The notes: generated by a model not told the origin, from the sequence alone. 64,000 bases of DNA from Saccharicrinis sp963667815 (GCA_963667815.1 OY764020.1); one strand, 5' to 3'; counted from the stretch's first letter, positions 25,553 through 36,486 are shown. Translations and numbers: made by a program.

Positions 25553-26485
25553 ATGGAACATATAAGGTTAATGATATTAGGTAGTGTTATATTATGGTTC
25601 AGTGTAAGTATTTACTCACAGGAGTATATACCGCTATGGAGTAATTATAACATGCCAAATTCCAGGGGAATGGAATTGCCCCGTATCGAAGAGCGTGAAA
25701 GAATAACACAGATTGATGTTCCGGGCATGTATTGTTATTTTACTTCGAAAGAAGAAAATACCGGTTCGGCCGTATTGATTTTTCCTCCGGGAGGATATCG
25801 TAAAGAAGCTTATAATATAGCCGGAATCCAGTTGGCAAAATGGTTTAATACGTTTGGGGTTAATGCTTTTGTTGTAATATACCGTTTGCCTACTTCCCCT
25901 GATTTAACAGATAGTGCATTTGGTCCTTTGACTGATGCCCAGAGAGCAATGAAGCTAGTTCGCTCTCATGCTGCCTTTTGGAATATAGATGCCGAAAGGA
26001 TAGGTGTTATGGGATGTTCTGCAGGTGGTGGTTTGGTATCCAATTTATCCACCATACAAAATGATTATTCTTGTGTTGGGGACTCAATCGATCAATTCCC
26101 TTTTGTTCCTGATTTTCAGATTTCAATTTCAGGAGCCATCAGCATGCAACAAGAAGCCCATGAGGGGAGCAGAAAAGCATTGCTGGGAGAAAATCCAGAT
26201 GAGAAAATGAAATCTTTATTCTCAGGAGAGCTGAATGTCGGAGTTCATACCCCTCCTGCTTTTATAGCCTGTGCTTCTGATGATCCGGTTGTAAACCCAA
26301 TGAATAGCTTGCGTTACTATCTGGCATTGCAAGCTGTTGGCATACCATCTTGTTTACATATTTTTTCCAAGGGTAAGCATTCAATTGCATTGCGTAACAA
26401 TCCGGAGGCTACAAATTTATGGACTTACTTATGTGAAGCCTGGATGAACGAAATGGGATATTTAACAAGAAAAGCAGTTTTGTAA
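25553..26485 (+). CDS. alpha/beta hydrolase, probable acetylesterase of the pectin PUL
   Basis: A 310-residue exported hydrolase, signal peptide 1-22 (ending in SIYSQ). PPGGYRKEAYNIAG is the oxyanion region, GCSAGGGLVSNL the nucleophile elbow, and the late ASDDPVVNP aspartate and GKHSIAL histidine complete the triad. The domain resembles BD-FAE/acetylesterases of xylan and pectin loci. It is the first gene of the SusCD operon, 32 bases before SusC. A -7-like TAGTTTTG is at 25523-25530. Confidence 0.82.
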   Translation: MEHIRLMILGSVILWFSVSIYSQEYIPLWSNYNMPNSRGMELPRIEERERITQIDVPGMYCYFTSKEENTGSAVLIFPPGGYRKEAYNIAGIQLAKWFNTFGVNAFVVIYRLPTSPDLTDSAFGPLTDAQRAMKLVRSHAAFWNIDAERIGVMGCSAGGGLVSNLSTIQNDYSCVGDSIDQFPFVPDFQISISGAISMQQEAHEGSRKALLGENPDEKMKSLFSGELNVGVHTPPAFIACASDDPVVNPMNSLRYYLALQAVGIPSCLHIFSKGKHSIALRNNPEATNLWTYLCEAWMNEMGYLTRKAVL

Positions 26486-26517
26486 TTCAAATATTACTAA
26501 TTTAAAATCAAAAATTT

Positions 26518-29500
26518 ATGAAAAATTATCTGTCAAAGAGATTCTTTGACTTGTGGAAGAATCAACAATTGAAATTTCTGGTCTTGATTTCAATTCTTAT
26601 GTATTCCTCAATCATGTTTTCTCAAGGAGGAGAGAGAATTACGGTTACAGGGAAAGTTTCTGATGAAAATGGAATGGTAATTCCTGGTGTTACAATAGCC
26701 GTAAAAGGGTTAAATACTGGTACTATTACAGATGTAAATGGCGAATATATTTTAAATGATGTGCCTTCAAATGGAATACTTGTATTTTCTTTTATTGGTA
26801 TGAAATCGCAGGAAATTAGTGTTGATAGAAGGAAAGTGATTAATACAGTGTTGAAAGATGAGTTTGTTGGTTTAGAGGAAGTTGTTGCTGTAGGTTATGG
26901 AACAACCAAGCGAAGAGACCTTACGGGTTCAGTGGCTTCAGTTAGTGCTGAGGCGTTGAGTGATATACCAGCTACATCTGCCATGCAGGCTATTTCTGGT
27001 CGTTTGGCCGGGGTTAATGTTACTGTAACAGAAGGTTCGCCTGACGCCGAAGTTAAAATACGTGTACGTGGTGGAGGATCCATTACCCAGGATAATTCAC
27101 CTTTATATATCGTTGATGGTTTTCAGGTTAGCAGCATTGGTGATATACCTCCGGGTGATATTGAGACTATTGATGTATTAAAAGATGCTTCTTCAACAGC
27201 TATTTATGGTGCCCAAGGTGCTAATGGTGTAATTTTAATAACTACTAAATCAGGTAAGGAAGGAAAAACAGAAATAAACATTAATTCATATGTTGGGATT
27301 AAAAAGGCATATAATTTAAATGATGTTTTGTCTCCCTATGAGTTTGTATACTATCAAAGGGAGCTTGATCCAAGTACCAGTACCAATTCTGCATTTACCA
27401 ATAGCTATGGATTGTGGGAAGATATCGATATATACAAAGGGGTAGAAGGAATTGATTGGCAGGATCAGTTGTACGGAAATACAGGTGTGCAAAAAAATCT
27501 TAGTGTTAGCTTAAATGGTGGTGATAAGGATTTTAAATATAATCTTAATTATACACGTGATGATGAGGATTTTATCATGTTGAATTCTGCCTATAAAAGA
27601 GATTACGTAACACTGAAGTTAAGCAAAAAGATCGGAAAAAAACTTTCATTTAATTTAACATCAAGATTGTCTAATACTACAATAGAAGGCCCTAGTGTAT
27701 CAAGCGGAAAAAAACTGCGCGATGGTGTTAAGTATGCCCCGGTTCGAAGTTTGTCGTATTTGTCCGAAGATCAGTTGGTAGGGAATGAAGATGTAACATC
27801 GGCAGAGGCTTTGAGTTCGCTTAACGATCCTATTTTTAATACGGTTAATGAATATAAGGAGCAAAATAAGTTCAGACAAACTTACAATGCCAGCTTATCG
27901 TGGGATATTATTAAAGGTTTGAGGTATACAACAAAAGGATCTTACGATTATGAGAAAAATTATACCGATAATATCTGGCTTAAAAAAACAGGCGAAGCCA
28001 GTTCTAATGGTGGCCAGCCGGTAGCTAAAAGAACCGATCAAAAAGGCTTTAGGTATTCTGTTCAAAATACGTTGACTTATGATTTTGACTTAAATAACAA
28101 GGTGCATAAATTCAAACTGTTGGCCGGGCAGGAGCTGTATAGTTCAGAAAGAAATGATATGGAAGTGATGTCAAAATTCTTCCCTTCAGATTTTTCGGCT
28201 GATGATGTATTAGCAATGTGGAATTACGGTACGGCATCTCCTACCTATACTACCATAAATGAGCCATCTCGTACCAATTCTTATTTTGGTCGTTTAAACT
28301 ATAATCTGTACGATCGTTACCTTCTTACTTTAACGTTACGTGCCGATGGTAAAAATGTATTTGCACCTAATAATCGTTGGGGTTATTTTCCTGGAGCAGC
28401 CTTTGCATGGAGACTTTCGGATGAGGCCTTTATGGATGGTGTTAAAGATTGGATGTCAAATGCAAAACTTCGTTTGAGTTATGGCGCGGTAGGTAATGCC
28501 CGCGTAGGTTCTTATTGGCGACAAGAGTATAGTTTTGAGGATAATTACAGAAACCTCTATTATATTAACGATGAGGCTCAAAGTGCTTTGGTTACTTCTT
28601 CGGTATTAAAAAATGAGGACTTAACCTGGGAAACAACCATTTCTTCTAATATAGGTCTGGATTTAGGTTTTTTTGATCAAAGATTGTCGGTTAATATCGA
28701 TGCCTACAAAACCGAAGTGAAGGATTTGATTCTGGGTGTAGCATTACCTTCTAATTCAGGATATGATAAGCAATACCAAAATGTGGGAAGTACCTCGAAC
28801 CGGGGTATTGAAATAGCAGCTACAGGATATATTGTTGATAACAGAGATTTTAAACTTTCTGCCAGTTTTAATATTTCATTTAACAGGAATAAAATTGAAG
28901 AGCTGGATGGTTCAGATGAGTTAATAGCATCTTCGGGATGGGGACTTAATTTAGGTAGTGATGATTTCCGTGCTGTTGTTGGTCAGCCGGTTGGTGAAAT
29001 GTACGGTTACGTTTCTGATGGGATGTACACTTTTGATGATTTTACTTTTAATGAAACTACGAATAAATGGGTGCTAAATGATGGAGTTGTTGATGCTTCA
29101 TCGGTGTTTACCAATTCGGGTGATTATTTTGGTCCCGGACATATGAAACTTAAAAAGTTAAGTGGTGAGGGTACTGAAATCTCTCCGGATGAGGATAGGA
29201 AAGTCATCGGACATGCCCAACCAAAACATACCGGTGGGTTTTCAATGAATGCCAGTTATAAAGGATTCGACTTTGGCGCACAATTTAATTGGTCGTATGG
29301 AAATGATATTTATAACGCAAATAAAATAGACTTTACCTCATTTAGCGGATCAAAAAGATATCAGAATCTATTGTCGGTAATGAGTTTGGATAATCGTTTT
29401 ACAACCATCGATCCTGCAACAGGATATAACATCATGTTTGGAGAAAATGCCAATCCTGAATTGCTGAAAGAGTTGAATAAAGATGCCCGGATCTGGCACC

Positions 29501-29790
29501 CCAGGGCTAATTCAACTGTTTTAACCGATTGGGCCATTGAAGATGGTTCGTTTTTACGACTGAGTAATCTGACTTTGGGGTATACTTTACCTAAAAGTAT
29601 ATCAGAAAAGGTTTTGATGAAAAAATTACGTGTATATGTAACTGCAAACAATTTAAAGTGTTGGACAAAATATACAGGACAAGATCCGGAAGTGGATACC
29701 CGCCGCTCAACACCTTTGACTCCGGGAGTAGATTACTCAGCTTATCCAAAAGCAAAAACACTGTTGTTTGGTATTAATGTAACTTTTTAA
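26518..29790 (+). CDS. SusC/RagA-family TonB-dependent transporter
   Basis: A 1090-residue outer-membrane protein. After an N-terminal signal segment (about residues 1-36) comes a CarboxypepD_reg-like domain (TVTGKVSDENGMVIPGVTIAV, about 42-125), then the plug (AVGYGTTKRRDLTGSVASV, then SGRLAGVNV and the LYIVDGFQV turn), and a 22-strand barrel ending in an aromatic residue (GINVTF). It imports oligosaccharides under TonB energy together with the SusD 11 bases downstream. The locus context implies oligogalacturonides or branched pectin fragments. Confidence 0.95.
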   Translation: MKNYLSKRFFDLWKNQQLKFLVLISILMYSSIMFSQGGERITVTGKVSDENGMVIPGVTIAVKGLNTGTITDVNGEYILNDVPSNGILVFSFIGMKSQEISVDRRKVINTVLKDEFVGLEEVVAVGYGTTKRRDLTGSVASVSAEALSDIPATSAMQAISGRLAGVNVTVTEGSPDAEVKIRVRGGGSITQDNSPLYIVDGFQVSSIGDIPPGDIETIDVLKDASSTAIYGAQGANGVILITTKSGKEGKTEININSYVGIKKAYNLNDVLSPYEFVYYQRELDPSTSTNSAFTNSYGLWEDIDIYKGVEGIDWQDQLYGNTGVQKNLSVSLNGGDKDFKYNLNYTRDDEDFIMLNSAYKRDYVTLKLSKKIGKKLSFNLTSRLSNTTIEGPSVSSGKKLRDGVKYAPVRSLSYLSEDQLVGNEDVTSAEALSSLNDPIFNTVNEYKEQNKFRQTYNASLSWDIIKGLRYTTKGSYDYEKNYTDNIWLKKTGEASSNGGQPVAKRTDQKGFRYSVQNTLTYDFDLNNKVHKFKLLAGQELYSSERNDMEVMSKFFPSDFSADDVLAMWNYGTASPTYTTINEPSRTNSYFGRLNYNLYDRYLLTLTLRADGKNVFAPNNRWGYFPGAAFAWRLSDEAFMDGVKDWMSNAKLRLSYGAVGNARVGSYWRQEYSFEDNYRNLYYINDEAQSALVTSSVLKNEDLTWETTISSNIGLDLGFFDQRLSVNIDAYKTEVKDLILGVALPSNSGYDKQYQNVGSTSNRGIEIAATGYIVDNRDFKLSASFNISFNRNKIEELDGSDELIASSGWGLNLGSDDFRAVVGQPVGEMYGYVSDGMYTFDDFTFNETTNKWVLNDGVVDASSVFTNSGDYFGPGHMKLKKLSGEGTEISPDEDRKVIGHAQPKHTGGFSMNASYKGFDFGAQFNWSYGNDIYNANKIDFTSFSGSKRYQNLLSVMSLDNRFTTIDPATGYNIMFGENANPELLKELNKDARIWHPRANSTVLTDWAIEDGSFLRLSNLTLGYTLPKSISEKVLMKKLRVYVTANNLKCWTKYTGQDPEVDTRRSTPLTPGVDYSAYPKAKTLLFGINVTF

Positions 29791-29801
29791 GTGTTAGTAA
29801 A

Positions 29802-31823
29802 ATGAAACGAATAATATATTACTTATCAATAATTTTAACTTTGGGAGTAGTTTCTTGCGAAGATGATTTTCTGGAAACAAGTTCTCCTTCAAAATTAAGT
29901 TCCGAAACGGTATATCAAACAGCTTCAATGGGCGAGGCGGCTGTTATGGGGCTTTATGGAAAAATGACCGACACATATATATACGGACAGAAACTGTCTG
30001 TAAACTGGCAGGGTGTTACCGATATAGAATCAAATCGTGAGTTTAACAATACAACTTATAACTCCACCTCAAGGGATGAGGGAGCCGGAAATTATTATGA
30101 TGATCAGTATAATAGAACAACGCGATGGCAATCTCTATTCGAAATGGCCGAACTGGCTTCTACAGCAGTTGATGGATTCAGAAACTCACCCATTTTAGAG
30201 AGCGCAGCATCTCAAATGAAACCAATGTTAGGAGAGGCATTAACACTACGTGCTATGGTGTACTTTGAGTTGGTGCGTTATTGGGGCGATGTTCCCTTTA
30301 AAACAGAGTCATCCAAATCGGACCTTTCAAATGTGTATATGAGTAAAACCGATCGAGATACTATTTATAAATATCTGGTAGCTGATTTGCAAGAAGCAGT
30401 AGATTATGTGCCATGGTTAGGAGATAACACCGAATACGGAACCTCAGAGCGTATATCGAAAGGATATGTTAAAGGATTATTGGCAAAAGTAGCCTTGTTT
30501 GCCGGAGGTTGGTCATTGCGTGATGGTAATTTATTTGAAAGTACAACCATTGAGCATCATCCAACTATTCCTGAAAGTGGTGGTTATTTTGTTGGTCGTG
30601 TTCAAAACTGGAAAGAGTATTATGCCATAGCAGCACAACAATGCGCAGAGGTTATTGGAAGCGAAGATAATCCTCATCAGTTGGATCCTGACTATGAAGA
30701 TATATGGAAAACGGTTTGTGCCCAACAACAAAATGCATCAAATGAAAACTTGTTTGAAGTGGCCTTTGGTATGGGTAACAATGGTGATATTGGGTCATTG
30801 ATGGGATACACTGTGGCTTCAAATACAAAATACGGAGCCCGTGGTTTTGGAGGTTCTTATGTGACTTCAACAGCTTATTATTTTTATTCTTTTGATCGTG
30901 AAGATACCCGCCGTGATGTTACTCTGACATGGAGGAATTACTCTAAAGATAATATTGAGGAATTATCAAACAACCCGCTAGGTGTAACTTTTGCCAAATG
31001 GCGCATATACTGGACTTCAGATGCTTATTTGGCCTTGCATAAAACAGCTAATAGCCGTATTGCTACAGGTATCAACTGGATATTAATGCGTTATTCTGAT
31101 ATTTATTTAATGTTTGCAGAAGCTGAGTATGCTTTAAACGGATCTGATAACGTGAATGCGACAGCAAAAATGTCTGCTCGCCAGGCTTTGGAAAAAGTAC
31201 GTGAAAGAGCTTTTGGTGCAGGTTCTTCTAAAATTCAACAATACGATACTGATTTCTTTGAGGCTATAGTTAACGAACGTGCATGGGAGTTCGGTTGTGA
31301 ATCTATCCGTAAGCAGGATTTAGTTCGTTGGGGATTATTATATGATAAGATTGAGGATATGAAAAAAGCCATATGCCTGATGCTGGATCATACACAACAG
31401 GTACAAATATTTGATAAAACATATCAACCTTCTGATTTTCCTGAAACCGTATATTATAGATATGCAGATGATGAGTATATTGATCCTTCTTCTATAAATT
31501 ACTATGAGGAGTTGGGGGCTAGTCCTGGTGCCGATTATGAGTCTGTGGACTGGTTTCCCAAAAGAGCAGCCAAGCCCGAAGAGGGATCAAGTACATATTA
31601 TATCGATTGGCCGGTAAAAACATTATTAGCAGGTACAGGGATGTATGCTAATTATGACTACTCAAGTTTCCTTGGTACATTAACTTATGGCGATGAAATT
31701 GCAACCAGCTTGTCGCAATATTCAATGGGTAATAACATTTGTAATTACAGGCATTTTTATGCTATCTATTACGAAGATATTTATGAATCAAAAGGGAAAT
31801 TGACAAATTCTTATGGTTATTAA
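29802..31823 (+). CDS. SusD/RagB-family glycan-binding lipoprotein
   Basis: A 673-residue surface lipoprotein; the lipobox cysteine is C19 (GVVSC) followed by acidic residues EDD, consistent with surface export in Bacteroidetes. TPR-like helices (AAVMGLYGKM; LRAMVYFELVRYWGDVPF) and the C-terminal RagB part (ERAWEFGCESIRKQDLVRWG) are clear. It is longer than most SusD proteins (often 500-600). It captures glycans and gates the SusC partner encoded just upstream. Confidence 0.95.
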   Translation: MKRIIYYLSIILTLGVVSCEDDFLETSSPSKLSSETVYQTASMGEAAVMGLYGKMTDTYIYGQKLSVNWQGVTDIESNREFNNTTYNSTSRDEGAGNYYDDQYNRTTRWQSLFEMAELASTAVDGFRNSPILESAASQMKPMLGEALTLRAMVYFELVRYWGDVPFKTESSKSDLSNVYMSKTDRDTIYKYLVADLQEAVDYVPWLGDNTEYGTSERISKGYVKGLLAKVALFAGGWSLRDGNLFESTTIEHHPTIPESGGYFVGRVQNWKEYYAIAAQQCAEVIGSEDNPHQLDPDYEDIWKTVCAQQQNASNENLFEVAFGMGNNGDIGSLMGYTVASNTKYGARGFGGSYVTSTAYYFYSFDREDTRRDVTLTWRNYSKDNIEELSNNPLGVTFAKWRIYWTSDAYLALHKTANSRIATGINWILMRYSDIYLMFAEAEYALNGSDNVNATAKMSARQALEKVRERAFGAGSSKIQQYDTDFFEAIVNERAWEFGCESIRKQDLVRWGLLYDKIEDMKKAICLMLDHTQQVQIFDKTYQPSDFPETVYYRYADDEYIDPSSINYYEELGASPGADYESVDWFPKRAAKPEEGSSTYYIDWPVKTLLAGTGMYANYDYSSFLGTLTYGDEIATSLSQYSMGNNICNYRHFYAIYYEDIYESKGKLTNSYGY

Positions 31824-31857
31824 ATAATGTTTTGTTTAATCAATTTGTTTATTAAAA

Positions 31858-33456
31858 ATGAAGAAATTAATATATATACTTAGTATTTCTCTTCTTTCGG
31901 TTATTTGGGTTAGTTGTGAGGATGATTACAACAACTGGGAGATAGAAGAGGGGCATGACAGACTTTTTAAATCTTTACTTTTTGAAGTCTCGGGCATTGA
32001 GTCAACATCCGTTGAATTGAAATTCACGCAGTCCGTATCTGCTACCAAATATGTTTTCGAATTTAGTGAAGATAGTCTGGAGTTTCTGGATATAGTAAGG
32101 ACTGTTGAAATGGGTGCTGATACTTTAACACCATTTTCATCTTCATCAACTATCACAAAAAATGAATTCAGGGAAACTATCATTGATTTGGATGGAACAA
32201 CTGGATATTCTGTAAGGATGAAAAGTGTGGATGAAACAAGCGGACAGGAATCTAACTGGTGTGAACTATACTTTGAAACTCCGGCCGAGCAAATATTTAC
32301 AGGATATACACCTACTTCAACATCAATAGCTTTATCATGGACAGTTTCAGATAGGGTTACAAATTTGAGTTTGTTCGATATCAATAATGAGTTGGTTAGT
32401 AATTTTGAGTTAACCGGTGATCAAAAGGCAGCTGGGAATATACTGATTGATGGACTGAGTATGGGTACAAACTATATTGCTCAAATGTTTAATGAAGATA
32501 AGGTACGGGGTACACTTAATGTAGTAACAAGCGGTATTGCCGATGGTTATTTATACCAGGTTTTGGATACAGATAATGCAGAGTCGATTACTGCAGCATT
32601 GCAGGATCTTGTAGCAGGCGGAAAAACTAATATTAATGTGGAATTTGCTGCCGGAGAATCTTATGATATTAGCGGAAAAATTATCATCCCTACGGGTGTG
32701 AATAATATTGCCTTTGTTGGTTCTGAGAATGCCAGTGGTGTCAAAACATCTCTTCAAAATGCTTATTTTACAGTAGAAAGTGCTGTAAATAATATCAATC
32801 TTCAATACCTTACAACTACATCAGGAGGCAACTTCCTTATTGATATTGATAGTAGTGATAAAAGTGCTTTTGATATCAGGGTAGATGGATGTAATGTGTC
32901 TGAAATCAACTCAATTGTTAGGCTGCGCAGTGGTGGATCAGCAAATAGTATTGTTGTTAATAACTGTATGATTTCAGAAACCGGTGGATGGGGTATGCTA
33001 AATGTGGGCTCAGGATCCGTAATTGGATCCATTGATGTTACCAATTGTACGTTAACCGAAATCAGTACTCGTTTTGCAGATATTCGCGTTTCTACAGATA
33101 TTACATTTAGCAATATTACTTTATGCAATATTAATAGGTCAATGAGCCATTTCTGGCGTTTTGATAATAATAATCCTACCAATGTTACTATTGAGGATTG
33201 TATTTTCAGTGGGTCAAATGGAGGAGTGGAATTGAACGATACCTATGGCACTTATAGTAATATTACCATTTATTATACAGGTAGTTATAAAACTAACGAT
33301 TTGTTAATTAAAGATCGTCCGCTAACAGGGGTTACGGAATTACCTCTAAGTATGGAAGGATTATTTGTTGACCCGGTTAATGGGGATTTCCATATTCAGG
33401 AGGATGCCGGTTTTGCTGGTACAGGAGTGGCAGGAGATAAAAGATGGTTTAATTAA
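31858..33456 (+). CDS. FN3-like / DUF5123-type beta-helix surface lipoprotein
   Basis: A 532-residue lipoprotein with lipobox cysteine C20 (WVSC). Residues about 35-230 are two fibronectin-III-like repeats. Residues about 240-530 form a right-handed beta-helix with DUF4957/DUF5123 character (repeated N-I, V-N-N-C rungs such as SIVVNNCMISETG). Such proteins commonly follow SusD in pectin loci and are thought to bind pectin, or possibly cleave it. No pectate-lyase catalytic set is visible. It replaces SusE/F in this operon. A hairpin terminator follows. Confidence 0.75.
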   Translation: MKKLIYILSISLLSVIWVSCEDDYNNWEIEEGHDRLFKSLLFEVSGIESTSVELKFTQSVSATKYVFEFSEDSLEFLDIVRTVEMGADTLTPFSSSSTITKNEFRETIIDLDGTTGYSVRMKSVDETSGQESNWCELYFETPAEQIFTGYTPTSTSIALSWTVSDRVTNLSLFDINNELVSNFELTGDQKAAGNILIDGLSMGTNYIAQMFNEDKVRGTLNVVTSGIADGYLYQVLDTDNAESITAALQDLVAGGKTNINVEFAAGESYDISGKIIIPTGVNNIAFVGSENASGVKTSLQNAYFTVESAVNNINLQYLTTTSGGNFLIDIDSSDKSAFDIRVDGCNVSEINSIVRLRSGGSANSIVVNNCMISETGGWGMLNVGSGSVIGSIDVTNCTLTEISTRFADIRVSTDITFSNITLCNINRSMSHFWRFDNNNPTNVTIEDCIFSGSNGGVELNDTYGTYSNITIYYTGSYKTNDLLIKDRPLTGVTELPLSMEGLFVDPVNGDFHIQEDAGFAGTGVAGDKRWFN

Positions 33457-33473
33457 ATAGTAAATATTTGTTT

Positions 33474-33506
33474 GAGGGAGAGTTGCTTGTAATTCTCCCT
33501 CTCTTT
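33474..33506 (+). terminator. terminator inside the PUL, after the DUF5123-type gene
   Basis: GAGGGAGA (33474-33481) pairs with TCTCCCTC (33494-33501), then TCTTTAT. With a weak T-run it probably reduces rather than blocks read-through into the enzyme genes, so SusCD would be expressed above the enzymes. Confidence 0.6.
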
Positions 33507-33659
33507 ATACTGTTGTAATTGTGTGCATTGAGCGCAAAGCTAAATGCACAGGAGGAAAGTGTAGGGTGTTCTTTCTAATCAATTATGATTAATTTGCATT
33601 CATTCAGCACTTTGCTTCATACTTTTTTAGGGATCTAATGATAATAAGAAAATTAAAAA

Positions 33660-35252
33660 ATGAATAATATTTTGTATAGTTTAATATTCTTTACTCTAAG
33701 CATGCTAATTACTTTAGGATGTGAAAAGGATGAAAAATGGGCCAATAGTCCGGTTACATCAGAATCTGCAGATGATACAAAAGGCGAAAACAATAACGCC
33801 GTGGTAGAAGACCCATATGCTTTTCCGGGTGCTGAAGGTGGGGGTATGAATGCCACCGGGGGGCGTGGAGGTGATGTTTATATGGTAACCTCTCTTGAGG
33901 ATAATAATACGCCAGGCACTTTGCGTTATGCTATTAATCAGGAAGGTGCCCGAATTGTAGTTTTTGATATTTCAGGAACCATTCATTTGCAATCTTCATT
34001 GTCAATTGATAATGATAATATTACTATTGCAGGCCAAACATCTCCGGGTGATGGTGTTACCCTGGCAGACTTCCCGGTTTCGGTTAATGCAGATAATGTA
34101 ATAATACGTTTTATCCGTTTCAGAATGGGCGATAAAAAAGTTTTTGATGCAGGGGTGGCTGACGGAGCAGATGCTTTAGGGGGACGTCAGCACAATAATA
34201 TTATTGTCGACCATTGTTCTGTTAGCTGGTGTACTGATGAATGTTGTTCTTTTTACGATAATGAAAACTTCACGCTTCAATGGTCTATTATTTCCGAAAG
34301 TTTAAGGCTTTCAAAACACTCTAAAGGCCCTCATGGCTATGGGGCTATTTGGGGAGGAGTGAATGCATCTTTTCATCATAACTTAATGGCTCATCACGAT
34401 AGTCGTACGCCAAGGTTTGGCCCGGGAGCTGTTCATGCCGGTTCCGACAGGGTTGATGTTCGTAATAATGTATTCTATAACTGGAATGGCAATGGATGTT
34501 ATGGGGGAGAGGCCATGCATATAAATATTGTTAATAATTATTATAAACCAGGACCTGCTACAGCCGATAAAGTGGCCAGTCGTATTATCCAGATCGATGT
34601 AAGTGGTACGGGTGGTTATTTTGAAGAAATTATTGGAGTCTGGGGGCGTTATTTTATTTCAGGAAATGTTTTTCCTTATAACAGTGGTGTTACAGCAAAT
34701 AACTGGACAGGTATTAATATTTATCAAAAAGATGGCTTTACCGAAGGTACGGAAGCACTTTTGAGGTTGTATACAGATGTTGAAACGGATGCTGTTACTA
34801 CTCATGATGCAGAAACTGCTTACCAAAAAGTATTGGCTTATGCCGGAAGTTCACTGGTGCGCGATGCGGTTGATAATCGTATTGTAAATGAAGTAACAAA
34901 CGGTACGGCTGCCTATAAGGGACTTAATGAACACAATGGATATGGTACCGATTTTCCCGGTTCGGATGTAAACTGGAAAAGTACCAATTATCCAAGGTTT
35001 GGAATTATAGATAGTCAGGATGATACCAAACCTGAAGGAGCAGGTGATGAGTGGAGTGCCTGGCCTGATCTGGATGCTGGAACGCCTTTGGTGGATACAG
35101 ATAATGACGGTATGCCTGATCAATGGGAAACTGATAATGGACTTGATCCTAACCTAAAAGATCATAAAGGAAGGAATTTAAGTACAGCGTATGATAATAT
35201 TGAGGTTTATATAAATAGTTTAGTGTCAGATATTACTGATGCAATAAAGTAA
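33660..35252 (+). CDS. pectate lyase (PL1-like) lipoprotein
   Basis: A 530-residue lipoprotein with lipobox cysteine C21 (TLGC). Residues about 55-390 are a pectate-lyase beta-helix: YAFPGAEGGG at the start, GTLRYAINQEGARIVVFDISGTI, NIIVDHCSVSWCTDE for the Ca-binding rungs, and ASFHHNLMAHHDSRTPRFG with the catalytic-type Arg. The C-terminus has a DTDNDGMPDQWE calcium-binding (thrombospondin type 3-like) motif. It cleaves de-esterified homogalacturonan by beta-elimination, presumably on the cell surface, giving unsaturated products for the GH105 next door. Confidence 0.88.
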   Translation: MNNILYSLIFFTLSMLITLGCEKDEKWANSPVTSESADDTKGENNNAVVEDPYAFPGAEGGGMNATGGRGGDVYMVTSLEDNNTPGTLRYAINQEGARIVVFDISGTIHLQSSLSIDNDNITIAGQTSPGDGVTLADFPVSVNADNVIIRFIRFRMGDKKVFDAGVADGADALGGRQHNNIIVDHCSVSWCTDECCSFYDNENFTLQWSIISESLRLSKHSKGPHGYGAIWGGVNASFHHNLMAHHDSRTPRFGPGAVHAGSDRVDVRNNVFYNWNGNGCYGGEAMHINIVNNYYKPGPATADKVASRIIQIDVSGTGGYFEEIIGVWGRYFISGNVFPYNSGVTANNWTGINIYQKDGFTEGTEALLRLYTDVETDAVTTHDAETAYQKVLAYAGSSLVRDAVDNRIVNEVTNGTAAYKGLNEHNGYGTDFPGSDVNWKSTNYPRFGIIDSQDDTKPEGAGDEWSAWPDLDAGTPLVDTDNDGMPDQWETDNGLDPNLKDHKGRNLSTAYDNIEVYINSLVSDITDAIK

Positions 35253-35274
35253 GGGGTAAAACAAAATTTGATAT

Positions 35275-36486
35275 ATGATACGTATAATAGCAGGCTGTTT
35301 GATTTTATTATTTGTACAGTGTGAAACGGGTAAAAAGAAAGAAAAGAGCCAAATCAGTTATTCAGTGCAACTTGCAGAAGCAGTGATGCATAATAACCCA
35401 AAGGCATGGATGACGGATTTTCGAAGTAAACCTCGTTGGGGATATGTTGAAGGGTTGGTTTGTCAGGCACTTATTAAAGTATCGGAGCAATATGGTAATC
35501 CAAAATATTACAATTATGTAAAAGATACCTATGTTGATGTTTTAATTGACTCAGCGGATTATATATCAGGTTACAAAAAAGAAAGTTTTAAGTTGGATGA
35601 TATTAACTCAGGCAAAATTCTTTTTCCCCTTTATGCTAAAACTATGGACGAGCGGTATCGTGCCGCAATACAAATACTTAGGAACCAGATAACTGATCAG
35701 CCCCGAATTGAGGAGGGAGGTTTCTGGCACAAAAAGGTTTACATCAATCAAATGTGGTTAGATGGCCTTTATATGGGGCTTCCTTTTTACGCCCAATATG
35801 CAACCATGTATGGAGATTTTTTGGATTTTAATGATATAACAAGCCAATTGTTGCTGGTAAAAAAACACTTAAAGGATGGTGCAACAGGACTTTATTATCA
35901 TGGCTGGGATGCATCAAAGAAAGTGTATTGGGCTGATCCGGATACAGGGTTGTCTGAAAATTTTTGGGGAAGAGGTGTAGGTTGGCTTTATATGGCATTG
36001 GTGGATGTATTGGATTACATACCTAAGAATCATAGCGATTATAACGAGTTGGTTTTAATGTTTCAGGACCTGACAGATGCAATCATACAGTTTCAACAGG
36101 AAGATTCCGGCTTGTGGTGGCAGGTGATGGATTGTCCGGACAGAGAAGGGAACTATCAGGAGGCAACAGCATCATGTATGTTTGCCTATGGTATGTTTAA
36201 AGGGATTCAAAACGGATTATTAAGCAATAGGTATTTGGTCTTTGCAAAAAAAGCCTATCATGGTATTTTTAAAAAAATGGTACAAAAAGATCAAAATGGA
36301 ATCCTGGAAATAACCGATTGTTGTGCAGGAGCAGGATTAGGGCCTGCTGATAATCCGGTGAGAGATGGTTCTTATGAATATTACATAAAAGAAAAAATCA
36401 GGTCAAATGATGGAAAGGCTATCGGGCCGTTGATTATGACCTGCTTATTGGTAGAGAATAATCCTGATTGGAAAGTGGAAGAGTAA
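35275..36486 (+). CDS. GH105 unsaturated galacturonyl/rhamnogalacturonyl hydrolase
   Basis: A 403-residue (alpha/alpha)6-barrel protein with a lipobox-like FVQC16 at the N-terminus. INQMWLDGLYMGLPF contains D163, the conserved GH105/GH88 catalytic acid, and ENFWGRGVGWLYMAL is the family's second signature. It hydrates the 4,5-double bond left by lyases and releases 5-keto-4-deoxyuronate. Placement immediately after the pectate lyase (22-base gap) fits this exactly. Which reducing-end sugar is accepted cannot be read. Confidence 0.9.
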   Translation: MIRIIAGCLILLFVQCETGKKKEKSQISYSVQLAEAVMHNNPKAWMTDFRSKPRWGYVEGLVCQALIKVSEQYGNPKYYNYVKDTYVDVLIDSADYISGYKKESFKLDDINSGKILFPLYAKTMDERYRAAIQILRNQITDQPRIEEGGFWHKKVYINQMWLDGLYMGLPFYAQYATMYGDFLDFNDITSQLLLVKKHLKDGATGLYYHGWDASKKVYWADPDTGLSENFWGRGVGWLYMALVDVLDYIPKNHSDYNELVLMFQDLTDAIIQFQQEDSGLWWQVMDCPDREGNYQEATASCMFAYGMFKGIQNGLLSNRYLVFAKKAYHGIFKKMVQKDQNGILEITDCCAGAGLGPADNPVRDGSYEYYIKEKIRSNDGKAIGPLIMTCLLVENNPDWKVEE